Source: Archangium gephyra (lineage in GTDB: Bacteria; Myxococcota; Myxococcia; Myxococcales; Myxococcaceae). Taken from it: a stretch of 64,000 nucleotides of DNA. The translations under genes and the position numbers were made by a program. Position 1 is the stretch's first letter, and each line of letters starts with the position of its first letter. Below the pieces are notes generated by a model. That model was not told the DNA's origin, ran no database searches, and was given only the letters and a program-made list of their open reading frames with translations. The stretch lies in the NCBI RefSeq assembly GCF_001027285.1, contig NZ_CP011509.1:2488501-2552500 (forward strand), read 5' to 3'. This document shows, one piece after another, positions 56,565 to 64,000 of the stretch.

Positions 56565-59156
56565 ATGTCCTCCGCGTCCCACTCCCGCTCGCGCACGTCC
56601 CGGTACACGCTCGGTGCCGAGGCGGTGCTGGCGGTGCTGCTGGTGGTGCTGCCCCTGTCGCTCGGGAGCGCGCCCACGTGGGTGCACGGGCCGCTGGTGG
56701 TGCTCGCGGGTCTCGCCTTCGTGCTGGCGTGCGTGGGGGCGTGGAGACAGCAGCGCTCCCTGCACCTGCCCCCGCTCGCGCTGCCGTTGGGAGTGGGGGC
56801 GCTGCTGTGTGCGCTGCAGCTCGTTCCGCTGCCGCCGGGACTGCTCGCCGTGCTCAGCCCCGAGGCCGCCGGGCTGCGCGACTTCGTCCTCGTGCCCCTG
56901 GGACTGGACGGCCCGCGGCCCCTGTCGATGGATCCGCCGGCCACGTGGCGCGAGCTGGCCCGGCACCTGGCGTACCTGCTCACCTTCGTCGCGGCGGTGC
57001 AGGTGTGCCGCTCCGGACGCGCGCGCCGCCGGCTGTTGAGCACGCTCGCCTTCACGGGCGCGGCCATCGCCGTGCTGGGCCTGCTGCACGCGCTGCTCGG
57101 CCTGGACACGCTCCTGGGGGTCATCGCGTTCGTCCACGCGCGCCCGCCGCTCGTCACGCCCTTCGGCAACCCCAACCACCTCGCGGCCTTCCTCGGGCTG
57201 TCGGCCACCGTGTCCCTGGGGCTCGCGCTCTCCAGTGAGGGGCGCACGCGCGCGGTGCCCTACGTGCTGGCCTCGGTGCTGGGCGGAACGGGCGTGCTGC
57301 TGTCCCTCTCGCGCGGGGGCATCGCCTTCTTCGTGTTCGGGATGCTCGCCTTCGCGCTCCTGTGGGCCCGCACGTGGCGCCGGGGAGGCATGGTGCTGCT
57401 GTGCCTCCTCGCGGTGCTCGCGGTGGGAGGACAGCTGGCGGCCGAGCACCTCGCCGCCGAGCTGGAGACGGCGGACAGCGTGGAGGAGCTGCGCCAGAGC
57501 AAGCTCCAGCAATGGCCGGTGCTGGCCTCGGTCGCGAGGGACTACCCGCTCGGCCTGGGCCGTGGCGCCTTCGAGTCCGCCTTCCCGCGCTACCAGACGC
57601 GGCCCGTCATCAACACCTCGACGCACCCGGAGAACGCGGTGTTGCAGCTGGCCACGGAGCTCGGCGTGCCCGGATTGTTGCTGCTCGCCGTGCTGCTGTG
57701 GGGCTTCGGCCGGTTGTGGCGCCGGGAGGGGCTGGGCGCGGCGGAGCTGGCGGTGCTCGCGGGGGTGGCGGCGCTCGGGCTGCATGAGCTGTTCGACTTC
57801 AGCCTGGAGCTGCCCGCGAGCGCGGTGGCCGTCTGGGTGGCGCTGGCCAGCGTGGCCCGTCCCGAGGACCGGCAGCGGGCCGAGGCCCCTCGTGGCCATG
57901 CGCCCTTGCGCGTGCTCGCGGTGGGCGTGGCCCTCACCACGGTGGCGCTGGTGGCGCTCGTTCCCGGCTGGAGCACGCTGGAGAGGGCGGAGGCGGAGCT
58001 CGGTGCGCTCGTCACCACGCGGGCCCCGCTCGCCGAGGTGCGCGCCCGGGGGCTCGTGCTCATCGACCGGCACCCGGCGGACCATGCCCTGCAGGATCTG
58101 CTGGGCCTGGCCCACGTGAACGCGGGGCGTGCGGAAGCGGCCGAGGCGCTCGCCTTCGCCAACCGCGCGCTCTTCCTGAATCCGGTGGATGCGTGGGCCC
58201 ACCGCGTGGCCGCGCGTGCCCTGCTCACGCTGGGGCGGCGCACCCAGGCCTTCCTCGAGTACCGGCTGGCCTTCGAGGCGGGGGACCAGGCGTTGATGTG
58301 GAGCGAGGCGCTCGGGCGGGCGCGGACCCTTGAGGAGTTGCAGGCCCTCACACCGGAGACGGCACGGCACGTGGTGACCTTCGCCTCCCAGCTCCAGCGC
58401 GCGGGGCATCAGGAGCGGATCCTTCCCTGGCTCGACTGGGCGCGCGAGCGCTTCGACGCGGCGCCCGAAGCGGCCCGGCTCTGGGAGCGCGAGGCCCGGG
58501 TCCGGCTGGAGCGGCGCGAGCTGGCGGAGGCCGAGGCGGCGAGCGCGGAGGTGGTCCGGAGGGCTCCGGACGCGCTCTCCTCATCCCTGCTGCGCGCGGA
58601 CGTGCTTCATGCACAGGGCCGCGGGGACGAGGCGCTGGCGGTGCTGGAGGGGCTGGGCCCCCGCTTTCCGGGCAACGTGGAGCGGGCCTTCGCGCTCGCG
58701 CGGCTGCAGGTGGACCTGGGGTTGACCCGGCGCGCGAGGGAATCGCTCCAGCAGGTGAACCCGTTGGTGTCCAACTCCTCGCAGCGCGCCCAGCTCTACA
58801 TCCTCGAGGCGTCCAGCTACGAGCGGGAGGGGCTGCGGGCGCGGGCGCTGGAGTCGTGGAAGTCCGCGGTGCGCATGCAGCCGAGTGGAAGTCTCTGGTT
58901 CAAGGTGGCACGGCTGCACGAGTCGCTGCACCAGTTCGACGCCGCGGCGCGGGCGGTGCGTGAGGGCCTGTTGTTGCTGCCCGAGGCGCAGCGAGGGGAA
59001 GGGGAGGCGTGGGTGGCGCGCCTGGAGGCGGCGGAGCGCCAGCGCGTGCAGGAGCGGCGCCGGGCGCGCGGGGGAGCGGGTGCGGAGGAGGACATGCTCC
59101 TCCGGGCCCTGAGCGCGGAGGAGGACATGGGGGCGGCGGAGGGCGAGGCGCCCTGA
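56565..59156 (+). CDS. O-antigen ligase-like membrane protein fused to TPR-like repeats
   Basis: 863 residues. Residues 15 to about 470 contain roughly eleven to twelve membrane segments with a periplasmic loop including TPFGNPNHLAAFLGL near 200 and the ligase-type stretch TSTHPENAVLQLATELG, matching the O-antigen ligase/Wzy family (PF04932). The remaining 380 residues are alpha-helical with repeated Ala/Leu/Arg patterns (HALQDLLGLAHVNAGRAEAAE onward) typical of tetratricopeptide repeats. Such ligase-TPR fusions are known in several bacteria; they may join polysaccharide or glycoprotein glycans and hold partners through the TPR part. No other glycan gene adjoins it. Confidence 0.85.
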   Translation: MSSASHSRSRTSRYTLGAEAVLAVLLVVLPLSLGSAPTWVHGPLVVLAGLAFVLACVGAWRQQRSLHLPPLALPLGVGALLCALQLVPLPPGLLAVLSPEAAGLRDFVLVPLGLDGPRPLSMDPPATWRELARHLAYLLTFVAAVQVCRSGRARRRLLSTLAFTGAAIAVLGLLHALLGLDTLLGVIAFVHARPPLVTPFGNPNHLAAFLGLSATVSLGLALSSEGRTRAVPYVLASVLGGTGVLLSLSRGGIAFFVFGMLAFALLWARTWRRGGMVLLCLLAVLAVGGQLAAEHLAAELETADSVEELRQSKLQQWPVLASVARDYPLGLGRGAFESAFPRYQTRPVINTSTHPENAVLQLATELGVPGLLLLAVLLWGFGRLWRREGLGAAELAVLAGVAALGLHELFDFSLELPASAVAVWVALASVARPEDRQRAEAPRGHAPLRVLAVGVALTTVALVALVPGWSTLERAEAELGALVTTRAPLAEVRARGLVLIDRHPADHALQDLLGLAHVNAGRAEAAEALAFANRALFLNPVDAWAHRVAARALLTLGRRTQAFLEYRLAFEAGDQALMWSEALGRARTLEELQALTPETARHVVTFASQLQRAGHQERILPWLDWARERFDAAPEAARLWEREARVRLERRELAEAEAASAEVVRRAPDALSSSLLRADVLHAQGRGDEALAVLEGLGPRFPGNVERAFALARLQVDLGLTRRARESLQQVNPLVSNSSQRAQLYILEASSYEREGLRARALESWKSAVRMQPSGSLWFKVARLHESLHQFDAAARAVREGLLLLPEAQRGEGEAWVARLEAAERQRVQERRRARGGAGAEEDMLLRALSAEEDMGAAEGEAP

Positions 59157-59159
59157 GCC

Positions 59160-59663
59160 TCACGGGTGCAGGTCGTGATGCGCTGTGTGCCGCCCCGCGT
59201 GCTCGTGGGTGATGGAGGCCATCCTCGGTGACTCGAGGCCGATGAAGTCCTCGACGCTCACCTCCAACGCCTCTTCATGGGAGCCCGCGCGCAGCAGCAG
59301 GTCCTCGGCCACGCCGAGTCCCTCGTCCATGAGCACCGGCAGTTCATAGAGGTGGCCGAAGGGCGGCTCCGCACCCAGCTCGCACTCGGGGAAGCGGTCC
59401 GCGAACGCGTCCTCGCTGGCCAGCCGGGCTTCCCGCGCGCCGAGCACCTCGCGGACCCTGTCCAGGTCCAGCGTGTCCGTCGCGGGAATGAGGCAGATGC
59501 ACAACCGCCCGTCGGCCTCGACGATGACGGACTTGGCCACGCGGTAACCCGTCACATGGAGCGCCTGGGCCAGCTCCTGCGCCGTCACCGCGCGCGGATG
59601 CCAGTGGCGAAGAAAGGGCACGTGCTGCTGCTGGAGATAGTGCTGGATGGGTTCGGGGATCAT
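59160..59663 (-). CDS. YbaK/EbsC-family aminoacyl-tRNA deacylase
   Basis: 167 residues from an ATG at 59663. The family pattern is present: RAVTAQELAQALHVTGYRVAKSVIVEADG at about 25-50 (with the conserved Lys), the CICLIPATDTLDL strand, and GAEPPFGHLYELPVLMDEGL near 120, the last being the substrate pocket loop. YbaK-type enzymes remove wrongly attached amino acids (often Cys or Ala) from tRNAPro. A long hairpin ends exactly at its start codon. It is 98 bases downstream of astB on the same strand. Confidence 0.85.
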   Translation of the reverse strand: MIPEPIQHYLQQQHVPFLRHWHPRAVTAQELAQALHVTGYRVAKSVIVEADGRLCICLIPATDTLDLDRVREVLGAREARLASEDAFADRFPECELGAEPPFGHLYELPVLMDEGLGVAEDLLLRAGSHEEALEVSVEDFIGLESPRMASITHEHAGRHTAHHDLHP

Positions 59664-59697
59664 GGGCGGTACCTTCTGTCTCGAAGGTGGACCGCCC
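59664..59697 (-). promoter_or_regulatory. Hairpin covering the ribosome site of the deacylase gene
   Basis: In the mRNA, GGGCGGT-CC-ACCTTC pairs with GAAGGT-ACCGCCC, 13 base pairs with a 2-base bulge and a 6-base loop. The 3' arm ends at the base before the AUG and contains GAAGG, the only Shine-Dalgarno-like run. The start site would therefore be closed unless the hairpin opens. Confidence 0.55.
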
Positions 59698-59721
59698 CAG
59701 CCCTTCAGGCCATGGCTGGCC

Positions 59722-59756
59722 GGGCGCGTGCCTCCCAGGCGGGCGGACATGCGCCC
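59722..59756 (-). terminator. Hairpin after astB
   Basis: GGGCGCGTG (59722-59730) pairs with CATGCGCCC (59748-59756) with one G-U-type mismatch, and a smaller GCCT/AGGC stem lies inside. It starts 5 bases after the astB stop on the minus strand; there is no U-tract. Confidence 0.4.
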
Positions 59757-59761
59757 GTGCC

Positions 59762-61087
59762 TCACTTCTGGAAGTCGTAGACGCTGCCCAGGCCGAGGAT
59801 GCGCGTGAGCTCGTCCAGGGCCGTCATCGTCTCGCGGGCCAGCTTCGGGTCCGCCAGGTCCTTGGCGCGCAGGTCCTCGCGGTAGTGCCGCTTCACCCAG
59901 CTGGCGAGCGCCTCGTGCAGCTCCGGGGTGTAGAAGACGTTGGCCTTCACCGCGGCGCGCTCGGCGTCCGTGAGCCACACGCGCTGGCGCAGGCACGCCG
60001 GACCGCCGCCGTTGTTCATCGACTGGCGCACGTCCAGGTAATACACGCGCTTCACCGGGTTGTTCTCCGCCACCACGCGCTCCAGGAAGCGCCGCGCCGG
60101 CTCCGTCTCCCGGCTCTCCTCGGGCGCGATGATGGCCATGGTGCCATCCGGCAGCGTCAGCACCTGCGAGTTGAACGGGTAGGCCTTCACCGCGTCCCGC
60201 GCCGGCAGCTCCTCGGTGCTGGCCAGCACGGACGTGAAGCCCTCGCCCAGCTTCTCGCGCAGTGTCTTCAGCAGCCCCTGCGGATCCACGAAGGCCAGCT
60301 CGTGCAGCATGAGGAAGCTCTCGTTGCCCACCGCCATCACGTCCGTGTGGAAGGCGCCCGCGTCAATGCCCTCGGGGGCCTGCTGCGGCAGCAGCACCTG
60401 CTCCGGGTCCAGCTTGTGGAGCCGCGCCAGGGCCTGGCTCGACTCGTACGTCTGCCGGGCCGGGAAACGGGTGGGGTGGCGCACATCGTCCCGCCACGCG
60501 CTCCGGCCCCAGGCGAGCACGTGCACCGCCTTGTGTCCCGGCGTCACCAGCCGGATGTGGTTGGCCGCGCCCTCGTCCGCGAAGTGCCCGCCCCCCGGCA
60601 GCGGCGCGTGCACGGCGAAGTGCTTCTCGTCCGCGAAGATGGAGCGCAGCACCGCGTGCGTCGTCTCCGCCTCCAGCGCCCGGTGGAACATCTGTTGGAG
60701 GTTGGCTGGCGTCAGGTGCATGCGCCCGTCCGCCGTGTCCTCCGAGGGCGCTCCCGTGGCCGCGTTCGCCGTCCACATGGCCGCCGAGCTGGACGTCAGC
60801 CGCAGCAGGTGCTCGGCGTCCTTCCCGGCCCGGGTGATGACCTCCTCGTCCGTGCCCGTGAAGCCCAGCGCGCGCAGCGCCTTGAGCGAGGGCCTCGGCT
60901 GCGGCGGCAGCACCGCCTGGCCCACGCCCAGTCCCGCGACGAAGCGCATCTTCTCCAGGCCCTGGAGGGCCGCCTCGCGGGGATGGCTCACCTCGCCGCC
61001 ATGCAGGGAGGACGCCAGGTTGCCGGGCGACAGGCCGCCGTAATTGTGGGTGGGACCGACGATGCCGTCGAAGTTGTATTCGCGCAT
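59762..61087 (-). CDS. astB: N-succinylarginine dihydrolase AstB
   Basis: 441 residues from an ATG at 61087, the usual start (MREYNFDGIVGPTHNYGGLS). Other family features: PRPSLKALRALGFTG, the late SMNNGGGPACLRQRVWL with the catalytic-type Cys, and HYREDLRAKDLADP near the C-terminus. AstB converts succinylarginine to succinylornithine, releasing CO2 and ammonia, the second step of the arginine succinyltransferase pathway for arginine use. No other ast gene is nearby. The gene is divergent from the acyltransferase gene with only 5 bases between starts. Confidence 0.95.
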   Translation of the reverse strand: MREYNFDGIVGPTHNYGGLSPGNLASSLHGGEVSHPREAALQGLEKMRFVAGLGVGQAVLPPQPRPSLKALRALGFTGTDEEVITRAGKDAEHLLRLTSSSAAMWTANAATGAPSEDTADGRMHLTPANLQQMFHRALEAETTHAVLRSIFADEKHFAVHAPLPGGGHFADEGAANHIRLVTPGHKAVHVLAWGRSAWRDDVRHPTRFPARQTYESSQALARLHKLDPEQVLLPQQAPEGIDAGAFHTDVMAVGNESFLMLHELAFVDPQGLLKTLREKLGEGFTSVLASTEELPARDAVKAYPFNSQVLTLPDGTMAIIAPEESRETEPARRFLERVVAENNPVKRVYYLDVRQSMNNGGGPACLRQRVWLTDAERAAVKANVFYTPELHEALASWVKRHYREDLRAKDLADPKLARETMTALDELTRILGLGSVYDFQK

Positions 61088-61092
61088 GGGAT

Positions 61093-62019
61093 ATGGAAAC
61101 GCTCGTGGAGCGCCCTCCCTTAGCAAAGCGTCTCAAGCGTTTCCTCCGCTACCTGCTCGTCCGTGCGGCATTGGCCATCGTCAGCCGCCTCCCGCTGGGG
61201 TTCGCCCGGTGGTTGGGGGCGGGCTTCGGCCGGTTCGCCTTCGCCGTGGCCGGCGGGGAGCGCCGCAAGGCCTTGAAGTCACTGGCCCGGGCCTTCCCGG
61301 AGAAGTCCGACGCACAGCGGCATGAGCTGGCCCGTGCCTCCTTCCGTCACCTGGGCATGGCCGCCTTCGAGGTGGGGGCCACCGCCGCCATGGACCGGCA
61401 GCTCGAGCGGCTGGTCCGCTGGGAGGCCCGCGACAGGGGCGTCCTGGAGGCCGCGCTGGCCCGGGGCAAGGGGGTCGTCTTCGTGTCCGGCCATGTGGGC
61501 AACTGGGAGTTGCTGGCCCGGCGGGTGGCGCGCGCGGGCTACCCCAGCCAGAGCATCGCCAAGGAGACCACGGACCCGCGGCTCACCACGCTCGTCGAGC
61601 GTTTCCGCGCCCAGGGTGGGGTGCGCAGCATCTGGCGCGGCCAGGAGGGCGCGGCGCGGGCCATGCTGCGCGCCCTCAAGTCGGGGGAGATCCTCGGGCT
61701 GCTCATCGACCAGGACACGAAGGTGCAGTCCGTCTTCGTCCCCTTCTTCGGCGAGCTGGCCGCCACGCCCCGTGCGGCGGCGGACCTGGCGCTGCGTACC
61801 GGCGCGGCGGTGGTGGTGGGCTTCTGTCAGCGCGAAGGCGACGGCTACCACCTCTGGATGGAAGAGGTGCCCTGGCAGGCGAGCGGGGACCGCGAGGCGG
61901 ATGCGGTGACGCTCACGGCCGCTCTCTCGCTGAGCATCGAGGCAGCCATCCGCCGGGCCCCCGAGCAATGGGTGTGGATGCACCAGCGTTGGAAGACCCG
62001 TCCCAGCCCCGCCCGGTGA
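61093..62019 (+). CDS. LpxL/HtrB-type lipid A late acyltransferase
   Basis: 308 residues. The family motif HVGNWE (His134 to Glu139) is the catalytic HX4D/E; an N-terminal membrane segment (VRAALAIVSRLPLGFARWLG), the downstream GILLIDQ-like LGLLIDQD and the late PEQWVWMHQRWKTRP are also characteristic. It adds a secondary acyl chain to lipid A in the inner membrane. The stop overlaps the lptC start by 4 bases (GTGA), joining lipid A synthesis to LPS transport. A GTG at 61105 could be an alternative start, leaving more room for the divergent astB promoter. Confidence 0.9.
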   Translation: METLVERPPLAKRLKRFLRYLLVRAALAIVSRLPLGFARWLGAGFGRFAFAVAGGERRKALKSLARAFPEKSDAQRHELARASFRHLGMAAFEVGATAAMDRQLERLVRWEARDRGVLEAALARGKGVVFVSGHVGNWELLARRVARAGYPSQSIAKETTDPRLTTLVERFRAQGGVRSIWRGQEGAARAMLRALKSGEILGLLIDQDTKVQSVFVPFFGELAATPRAAADLALRTGAAVVVGFCQREGDGYHLWMEEVPWQASGDREADAVTLTAALSLSIEAAIRRAPEQWVWMHQRWKTRPSPAR

Positions 62020-62609
62020 TAGAGATACGCTTCGTGCGACGTTCCCTCCTCAGCCTCCTCGCCCTCCTGGCGGCCTGCACCCAGAAGCAGGCCACCGAAG
62101 ATGCCTCCGCGCCTCCCGCCGTGGTGATGCATGGGGTGCGGCTGCGCTCGTACGACGGCAGCACCCTGTCCATGACGGGCGAGGCCGAGCTGGCCACGTG
62201 GCAGCGCACGGGCGAGCTCACCGCCACCCGGGCCACCGTGCACGTGCCGGACCCGGGACAGGCGCAGGACGCCAGGAGCACCAAGGACGCCAGGAGCGCC
62301 AAGAGCGCCAAGGGCGGCCAGCCGGCGGGGGGCACCACGGTGCGTGCGCAGCTCATGGAGGGCAACCCGGGCGCGCGGCAGCTGGTGGCCTCGGGAGACG
62401 TGGAGGTGCGCACGGCCTCCGGCCTGGTGGCGCACACCCCGCGAGCCACTTATGACGGTAGCCAGCAGGTGGCGCGAGGCACGGAGGGTGTGGTGGTGAC
62501 GGGACCGAATGGCCGCATGCGGGCGGACTCCTTCTCGCTGTCCTTCCCCACGGGACAGTTCGACTTCGAGGGCTCGGTGCAGACCATCGTCCAGGGGGCC
62601 ACGCGGTGA
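62016..62609 (+). CDS. lptC: LPS export protein LptC-like
   Basis: 197 residues from a GTG at 62016 overlapping the preceding stop. Instead of the usual membrane anchor it shows a lipobox-like LLALLAAC (Cys21), so it may be a lipoprotein. The periplasmic part has the LptC pattern (VVMHGVRLRSYDGSTLSMTG, LVASGDVEVRTASGLVAHTPR, GPNGRMRADSFSLSFPTG). A low-complexity insert (DARSTKDARSAKSAK at 87-101) made of repeated codons interrupts it. LptC carries LPS from LptB2FG to LptA. The position before lptA-like and lptB genes supports the name. Confidence 0.8.
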   Translation: MIEIRFVRRSLLSLLALLAACTQKQATEDASAPPAVVMHGVRLRSYDGSTLSMTGEAELATWQRTGELTATRATVHVPDPGQAQDARSTKDARSAKSAKGGQPAGGTTVRAQLMEGNPGARQLVASGDVEVRTASGLVAHTPRATYDGSQQVARGTEGVVVTGPNGRMRADSFSLSFPTGQFDFEGSVQTIVQGATR

Positions 62610-63556
62610 TTGAGTACCTGGTCACGGCCTTCTTCGTCGCCCAGCCGGTGCAGCCCGCCACGGCCACGGCCACCCCCAGCGTCAGCGCGGGCTCGCCTGT
62701 CCCCAGCGCGGCCGCGGCGTCCCCCAAGGGGGGCGAGACGGAGATCACCTCCAAGCGGATGACCATCCTGCGCGATCAGTCCACCCTCATGTTCAAGGAG
62801 GACGTGCGGGCCAGGCGCGAGTCGATGGACCTGCGGTGCGACGAGCTCACCGCGCACTACGCGCAGTACGCCGGCAAGTACACGGCGACGCGTGGCGAGT
62901 GTGTGGGCAACGTGCGCGCGGTGGACGGCGAGCGCACCGCCCAGGGCGAGCGGGCGGACTTCGACGTGCCTGGCCGCCTGCTGGTGGTGACGGGCAACCC
63001 CGAGGCGCAGGACCCCGCGGCCCACCTCAAGGGCTCCGAGCTGCGCCTGATGCTGGGCAGCCAGAACTTCGAGGTGAAGGACGCCACCGTCACCTTCAAG
63101 TCGGCGCCCGTCGAGGTGAAGGGGGCTCCGCAGAATAACCCGGTGGTCATCACGTCCAAGCGGGTGTCCGGCACGCGCGCCCAGGCTGTCTTCTCGGGCG
63201 AGGTGTCGGTGAAGCACCGGACCATGGATTTGCGGTGCGACAAACTGACCGCCTACTACAACGGCACGCGCGAGGTGACGCGGGCCGATTGCGTGGGCAA
63301 CGTGCGCGCGGTGGATGGAGACCGCCGGGCGAAGGGCGAGCGGGCCCGCCTCAACGTCCCCACCGGCATGCTGGTGGTGACGGGCAACCCCGAGGCGGAG
63401 GATCCGATGATCCACTTCCGGGGCACACAGGTGCGCATGGCCCTGGGGGGCAAGAGCTTCGAGGGCGATGACGCCACCGTCGTCTTCAAGACGGCGCCCG
63501 TGAAGGAGCAGGAGCAGCGGCGCAAGGACAAGCCGGGGGGAACGAAGCAGCCATGA
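62606..63556 (+). CDS. lptA: LptA-like periplasmic protein with two OstA domains
   Basis: 316 residues from a GTG overlapping the lptC stop. A hydrophobic N-terminus precedes a Thr/Ala/Pro linker. Two repeats of about 110 residues follow: [21 protein letters not shown]...NPEAQDP and [19 protein letters not shown]...NPEAEDP, sharing [20 protein letters not shown] and [10 protein letters not shown]. The usual LptA has one OstA domain and is about 180 residues, so this is an internal duplication that could lengthen the LPS bridge. Each repeat holds two Cys. It is translationally coupled to lptB as well. Confidence 0.87.
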   Translation: MIEYLVTAFFVAQPVQPATATATPSVSAGSPVPSAAAASPKGGETEITSKRMTILRDQSTLMFKEDVRARRESMDLRCDELTAHYAQYAGKYTATRGECVGNVRAVDGERTAQGERADFDVPGRLLVVTGNPEAQDPAAHLKGSELRLMLGSQNFEVKDATVTFKSAPVEVKGAPQNNPVVITSKRVSGTRAQAVFSGEVSVKHRTMDLRCDKLTAYYNGTREVTRADCVGNVRAVDGDRRAKGERARLNVPTGMLVVTGNPEAEDPMIHFRGTQVRMALGGKSFEGDDATVVFKTAPVKEQEQRRKDKPGGTKQP

Positions 63557-64000
63557 CGAGCCATCTCCACGCAGAGGGTCTGCAGAAGAGCTTCCGCAAG
63601 CGCCGGGTGGTGCAGGGCGTGTCCTTCCACGTCGCGCAGGGCGAGGTGGTGGGGTTGCTCGGGCCCAACGGCGCCGGCAAGACGACGAGCTTCAACATGG
63701 TGGTGGGCCTGGTGCGGCCCGACGCGGGACGGGTGCGCGTGGACCACGAGGACCTCACGTCCCTGCCCATGCACCGCCGGGCCCTGCGCGGCCTGGGCTA
63801 CCTCCCGCAGGAGGCCTCCGTCTTCCGCAAGCTCACGGTGCACGAGAACTTCCTCTCCGTGCTGGAGCTGCAGAAGGGCCTGGACAAGGCCGCCCGCGAG
63901 CGCCGCGCCCGCGAGCTGCTGGAGGAGTTCGGCCTGAGCCACGTGGCCTACTCCTTCGGCGAGACGCTCTCCGGTGGCGAGCGCCGCCGCGCGGAGATCG
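63553..64000 (+). CDS. lptB: LPS export ABC transporter ATP-binding protein LptB, truncated at the right edge
   Basis: 149 residues are present from an ATG at 63553 that overlaps the lptA-like stop (ATGA); the rest lies beyond the window. Walker A GPNGAGKT near residue 38, the Q-loop [14 protein letters not shown] near 81 and the LSGGERRR signature near 140 identify it as an ABC ATPase. The LptB signature sequences around the Q-loop ([15 protein letters not shown]) are present. It powers LPS extraction from the inner membrane. The unusual GERRR (not GQ) signature is typical of LptB. Confidence 0.95.
   Translation, partial: MTSHLHAEGLQKSFRKRRVVQGVSFHVAQGEVVGLLGPNGAGKTTSFNMVVGLVRPDAGRVRVDHEDLTSLPMHRRALRGLGYLPQEASVFRKLTVHENFLSVLELQKGLDKAARERRARELLEEFGLSHVAYSFGETLSGGERRRAEI

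Overview
The window is very GC-rich, densely packed DNA. Most neighbouring same-strand genes overlap by 4 bases (ATGA or GTGA), GTG starts are common, and the coding sequences carry many paralogous glycosyltransferases, lipoproteins, a SitA-like lipoprotein toxin and a STAND/WD40 protein. Together these suggest a chromosomal segment of a myxobacterium of the Cystobacter/Archangium/Myxococcus type. That is an inference from gene content; no rRNA or tRNA gene is present to confirm it. No CRISPR array, transposase or phage gene was seen, and no gene-free stretch exceeds about 250 bases.

Layout. 1-2160: an edge-truncated PhoX-like phosphatase (minus) and an OmpA-type lipoprotein (plus), ended by a striking nested inverted repeat. 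2171-4880 (minus): a three-gene, 4-base-overlapping cassette of AAA ATPase, HNH nuclease and ATP-grasp enzyme, resembling a Septu (PtuAB) anti-phage system with an extra enzyme. 4993-9287 (minus): mfd, a small acidic secreted protein and a cytochrome c. 9325-14424 (minus): two GT-C-like membrane proteins, a P-II protein (glnB) and a glycosyltransferase-methyltransferase fusion, with a REP-like inverted repeat pair between the two membrane proteins.

14549-38163: a large Wzx/Wzy-type surface polysaccharide locus. It has a Wzc-like tyrosine kinase/co-polymerase, a Wzy-like polymerase, a Wzx-like flippase, a WecA-type initiating phosphotransferase with an unusual cytoplasmic extension, eight GT4-type glycosyltransferases, an O-acyltransferase, a pyruvyltransferase-family protein, two methyltransferases and a nucleotidyltransferase-like protein. 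In its middle sits a tandemly duplicated lipoprotein gene, each copy with its own promoter and terminator. No wza-type export gene is visible here, so the outer-membrane export step must be encoded elsewhere.

38206-44864: a SitA-like lipoprotein nuclease toxin with a probable immunity partner, a small lipoprotein, a DUF418 membrane protein, a degenerate nucleotidyltransferase-like protein and UDP-glucose 6-dehydrogenase. 44897-52033: a CHAT protease with a SIR2-like tail, translationally coupled to a STAND NTPase carrying 16 near-identical WD40 repeats, and facing a caspase/gingipain-like protease on the other strand; this looks like a conflict or regulated-proteolysis island. 52070-55367 (minus): a short-chain dehydrogenase, an alpha/beta hydrolase and an unrecognised protein in one operon. 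55528-59156: a Cys-rich lipoprotein, a small membrane protein and an O-antigen-ligase/TPR fusion. 59160-61087 (minus): a YbaK-type deacylase behind a start-codon-proximal hairpin, and astB. 61093-64000 (plus): an LpxL-type acyltransferase followed by lptC, a two-domain lptA-like gene and lptB (truncated at the right edge), an LPS-building and export operon.
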